DNA of 64,000 bases from Anaerocolumna sp. MB42-C2 (GTDB lineage: Bacteria > Bacillota > Clostridia > Lachnospirales > Lachnospiraceae), in NCBI RefSeq assembly GCF_030913705.1, contig NZ_CP133190.1, positions 3,928,501 through 3,992,500 of the forward strand, read 5' to 3'. Positions within the stretch are counted from its first letter, which is position 1; the number at the start of each line of letters is the position of its first letter. The position numbers and the translations under genes were made by a program. Positions 61,995-64,000 of the stretch are shown here, piece by piece. Under the pieces are notes generated by a model. The model was not told the origin of the DNA. It did not search any database and saw nothing but the letters and a program-made list of their open reading frames with translations.

Positions 61995-63017
61995 ATGGAA
62001 AAAGATGTTTTAATATTAGCCATTGAATCTTCGTGCGATGAGACAGCAGCAGCCGTAGTTAAAAACGGCCGGATTGTTTTATCGAATGTAATCTCATCCC
62101 AGATAGCCTTGCATACATTATACGGAGGGGTTGTTCCGGAGATAGCATCCAGAAAACATATTGAGAAAATAAATAAGGTAATTAAGGAAGCTTTATATGA
62201 AGCTAAAGTAACTTTAGATGACATAGATGCAATTGGTGTTACCTATGGACCTGGTTTGGTAGGAGCACTTTTAGTGGGTGTTGCCGAAGCAAAAGCAATC
62301 AGTTATGCAACGAAAAAGCCTTTAATAGGTGTTCATCATATTGAGGGGCATGTTTCAGCCAATTTTATAGAAAGCAAAGAATTAGAACCGCCATTTTTAT
62401 GTCTGATTGTTTCAGGAGGCCATACCCATCTCGTAATCGTAAAAGAATATGGTCAATATGAAATTATCGGGAAGACACGGGATGATGCGGCAGGAGAAGC
62501 ATTCGATAAAGTTGCAAGGGCTATAGGATTAGGTTATCCCGGAGGTCCCAAGGTTGATAAATTAGCAAAAGAAGGCAATAGACATGCCGTTACATTTCCT
62601 CGGGCAAATATTGAGGGTTTCCCTTATGATTTCAGTTTCAGCGGGGTGAAGTCAGCAGTATTAAATCATCTTAATTCCTGTGCCATGAAAAATGAGCCTG
62701 TAAATACAGCAGATATTGCGGCTTCTTTTCAGGATGCTGTTGTGGATGTTTTAGTCTCTAAGACGATTGCCGCTGCCGGCAAATATCATATGGGTAAAGT
62801 TGCAATTGCGGGAGGTGTAGCAGCAAATACAACATTAAGGGAAGTTATGGGTGAAGCTTGCAAACAACATGGAATAAAATTATATTATCCGTCACCTATT
62901 TTATGTACGGATAATGCAGCTATGATCGGAGCAGCAGCTTATTATGAATACTTAAATGGTACCAGACATGGGCTGGATTTAAATGCAGTACCCAATCTTA
63001 AAATTGGACAGAGATAA
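61995..63017 (+). CDS. tsaD: tRNA N6-adenosine threonylcarbamoyltransferase TsaD
   Basis: A 340-residue protein of the Kae1/TsaD family. [53 protein letters not shown] (His114, His118 as metal ligands), [30 protein letters not shown] and [11 protein letters not shown] are all present. It transfers the threonylcarbamoyl group from its adenylate to A37 of tRNA, with TsaB and TsaE encoded 4 kb upstream. CAGGAG precedes the start. Confidence 0.96.
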   Translation: MEKDVLILAIESSCDETAAAVVKNGRIVLSNVISSQIALHTLYGGVVPEIASRKHIEKINKVIKEALYEAKVTLDDIDAIGVTYGPGLVGALLVGVAEAKAISYATKKPLIGVHHIEGHVSANFIESKELEPPFLCLIVSGGHTHLVIVKEYGQYEIIGKTRDDAAGEAFDKVARAIGLGYPGGPKVDKLAKEGNRHAVTFPRANIEGFPYDFSFSGVKSAVLNHLNSCAMKNEPVNTADIAASFQDAVVDVLVSKTIAAAGKYHMGKVAIAGGVAANTTLREVMGEACKQHGIKLYYPSPILCTDNAAMIGAAAYYEYLNGTRHGLDLNAVPNLKIGQR

Positions 63018-63191
63018 TTAGAGCTTAATCAAAATCAGGGGTTAGAGCAGATACAATAGCAGAAACAGGAGAAAGATGAAAATATAGATAAACTAAATAT
63101 TATATCAGTCGAGAGTGATTAAGTTGCCTGTTATAATATCAAAAATGCGAAACTGCTATTCGCTGTATTACGTGAATGAGAAGGTTTAAAT

Positions 63192-63980
63192 ATGAATAAT
63201 AAAAAAACAGTCGCAATCGTCTTGGCAGCAGGAACAGGAAAGAGAATGAACAGCAGTACTGCCAAACAATATCTCCTTCTTGGGGGGAAGCCAATCCTGT
63301 ACTACTCTATTAAAGCGTTTGAAGAAAGTAGTGTAGATGAAATTATATTAGTAACAGGTAAAAGTGAAATTGATTTCTGCAAGAATTCAATAGTGGATTA
63401 TTACAATTTTAAAAAAGTTCAGTATATTATTGAGGGAGGTAAAGAACGTTACCATTCTGTATTTAATGGTCTTAAAAAAATTGATTTTGCTGATTATGTA
63501 CTTATTCATGATGGTGTAAGACCTTTTATTTCTGTTGAAATAATTGAAGATACTATAAAAAATATGGCAATTCATAAAGCATGTGTAGTAGGAGTACCTA
63601 GTAAGGATACAATAAAATCAGTTAATCAGGATGGAATCGTCATAGAAACGCCGGATCGGGATAAAATCTGGTCTGTTCAAACGCCTCAAGCATTTTCTTA
63701 TGATATTATAAAGCGCGCATATTGTATGATAATGGAGAAATTAGCATACAATAAGGAACAAGAAGAGTATAAGGATTTGCCTGTAACCAGACCGGATGAG
63801 AATTTAAATAATACAGATATAACCAGTTTAAATATTACAGATGATGCAATGGTAGTGGAATATATGATGAAATGTCCCATCAAAATGATTATGGGGAGTT
63901 ATCGAAACATCAAGATAACCACACCGGAAGATCTTATTATTGGAGAAGCTTTATTAGAAAAGCCATGTGAGATACTTTAG
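63192..63980 (+). CDS. ispD: 2-C-methyl-D-erythritol 4-phosphate cytidylyltransferase IspD
   Basis: A 262-residue cytidylyltransferase of the non-mevalonate isoprenoid pathway. AIVLAAGTGKRMNSSTAKQY (CTP loop), VLIHDGVRPFIS, VVGVPSKDTIKSV, QTPQAFSYDIIKRAY and the C-terminal NIKITTPEDLIIGEALL are typical. An insertion of about 30 residues (MEKLAYNKEQEEYKDLPVTR...) in the dimerisation arm makes it longer than the usual 230. TarI-type ribitol-phosphate enzymes are close relatives, but no teichoic acid genes are near. Site before the start: GAGAAGG. Confidence 0.85.
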   Translation: MNNKKTVAIVLAAGTGKRMNSSTAKQYLLLGGKPILYYSIKAFEESSVDEIILVTGKSEIDFCKNSIVDYYNFKKVQYIIEGGKERYHSVFNGLKKIDFADYVLIHDGVRPFISVEIIEDTIKNMAIHKACVVGVPSKDTIKSVNQDGIVIETPDRDKIWSVQTPQAFSYDIIKRAYCMIMEKLAYNKEQEEYKDLPVTRPDENLNNTDITSLNITDDAMVVEYMMKCPIKMIMGSYRNIKITTPEDLIIGEALLEKPCEIL

Positions 63981-64000
63981 CAGACAATTATTTGATTATA

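Noticed and set aside
1..64000. tRNA and rRNA genes
   Set aside because: I looked for the TTCRANNC T-arm and acceptor pairing near gene gaps and found none convincing; a tRNAscan run would settle it.

Overview
The window looks like the chromosome of a low-GC, anaerobic, plant- or gut-polysaccharide-degrading Firmicute, most likely a Lachnospiraceae/Clostridium cluster XIVa relative. The basis is AT-rich DNA, strong AGGAGG-type ribosome binding sites, three sugar ABC importers paired with intracellular glycoside-active enzymes and no PTS, an FMN riboswitch in front of ribU, and the order tsaE-tsaB-rimI then rnz and tsaD. I see no rRNA, tRNA or CRISPR array.

Layout. 1-3.6 kb is decayed and accessory: a sugar isomerase, a broken glycoside hydrolase cut by an ISL3-type transposase remnant, and two divergent small ribbon-helix-helix-type genes whose promoters are overlaid by AGTGAACCA repeats. 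3.6-9.2 kb is an arabinoside locus (binding protein, two permeases, GH51 arabinofuranosidase, small Cys-rich protein). Two copies of a 255-270 bp element that folds into a long rod stand directly in front of the binding-protein gene and the arabinofuranosidase gene. 9.2-12.2 kb is a scrap yard with partial duplications of the Cys-rich gene, a Fic fragment, a RelE/Phd-type toxin-antitoxin pair, a DUF421 membrane protein and a C-terminal gene fragment. 12.5-18.6 kb has a GH43 lipoprotein, a VOC protein, a VanZ protein and a 1195-residue repeat-rich secreted protein. 18.7-20.1 kb holds a two-gene unit behind a consensus promoter. Its first gene resembles a PARP-type ADP-ribosyltransferase (my own motif reading) and its second has no recognisable family.

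20.2-26.8 kb carries an FkbM methyltransferase, a 47-residue membrane peptide, a two-component system and a GGDEF-EAL protein. 27.2-34.9 kb is a sucrose/alpha-glucoside operon: serine hydrolase, ABC importer, LacI regulator, sucrose phosphorylase. Then come an acyltransferase, a chemotaxis receptor and a VanZ protein.

39.2-45.4 kb is an operon of an M20 amidohydrolase, an ATC-hydrolase-family protein, a TauABC-like importer, a nitroreductase and an SDR dehydrogenase, suggesting uptake and breakdown of a small N/S-containing organic compound. 46.5-56.1 kb is a mannoside operon: a GntR/UTRA regulator with two 14-bp palindromic operators next to the promoter, importer, GH38-like glycosidase, ROK kinase and a mannose-6-phosphate isomerase with an extra N-terminal domain. 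Its two permease genes are separated by a block of hairpins. 56.2-64 kb is housekeeping: FMN riboswitch and ribU, tsaE, tsaB, rimI, rnz, tsaD and ispD.

The most unusual items are the duplicated rod-like element (a MITE or structured leader RNA), the ADP-ribosyltransferase-like pair, the hairpin block inside the mannoside transporter operon and the ATC-hydrolase operon.
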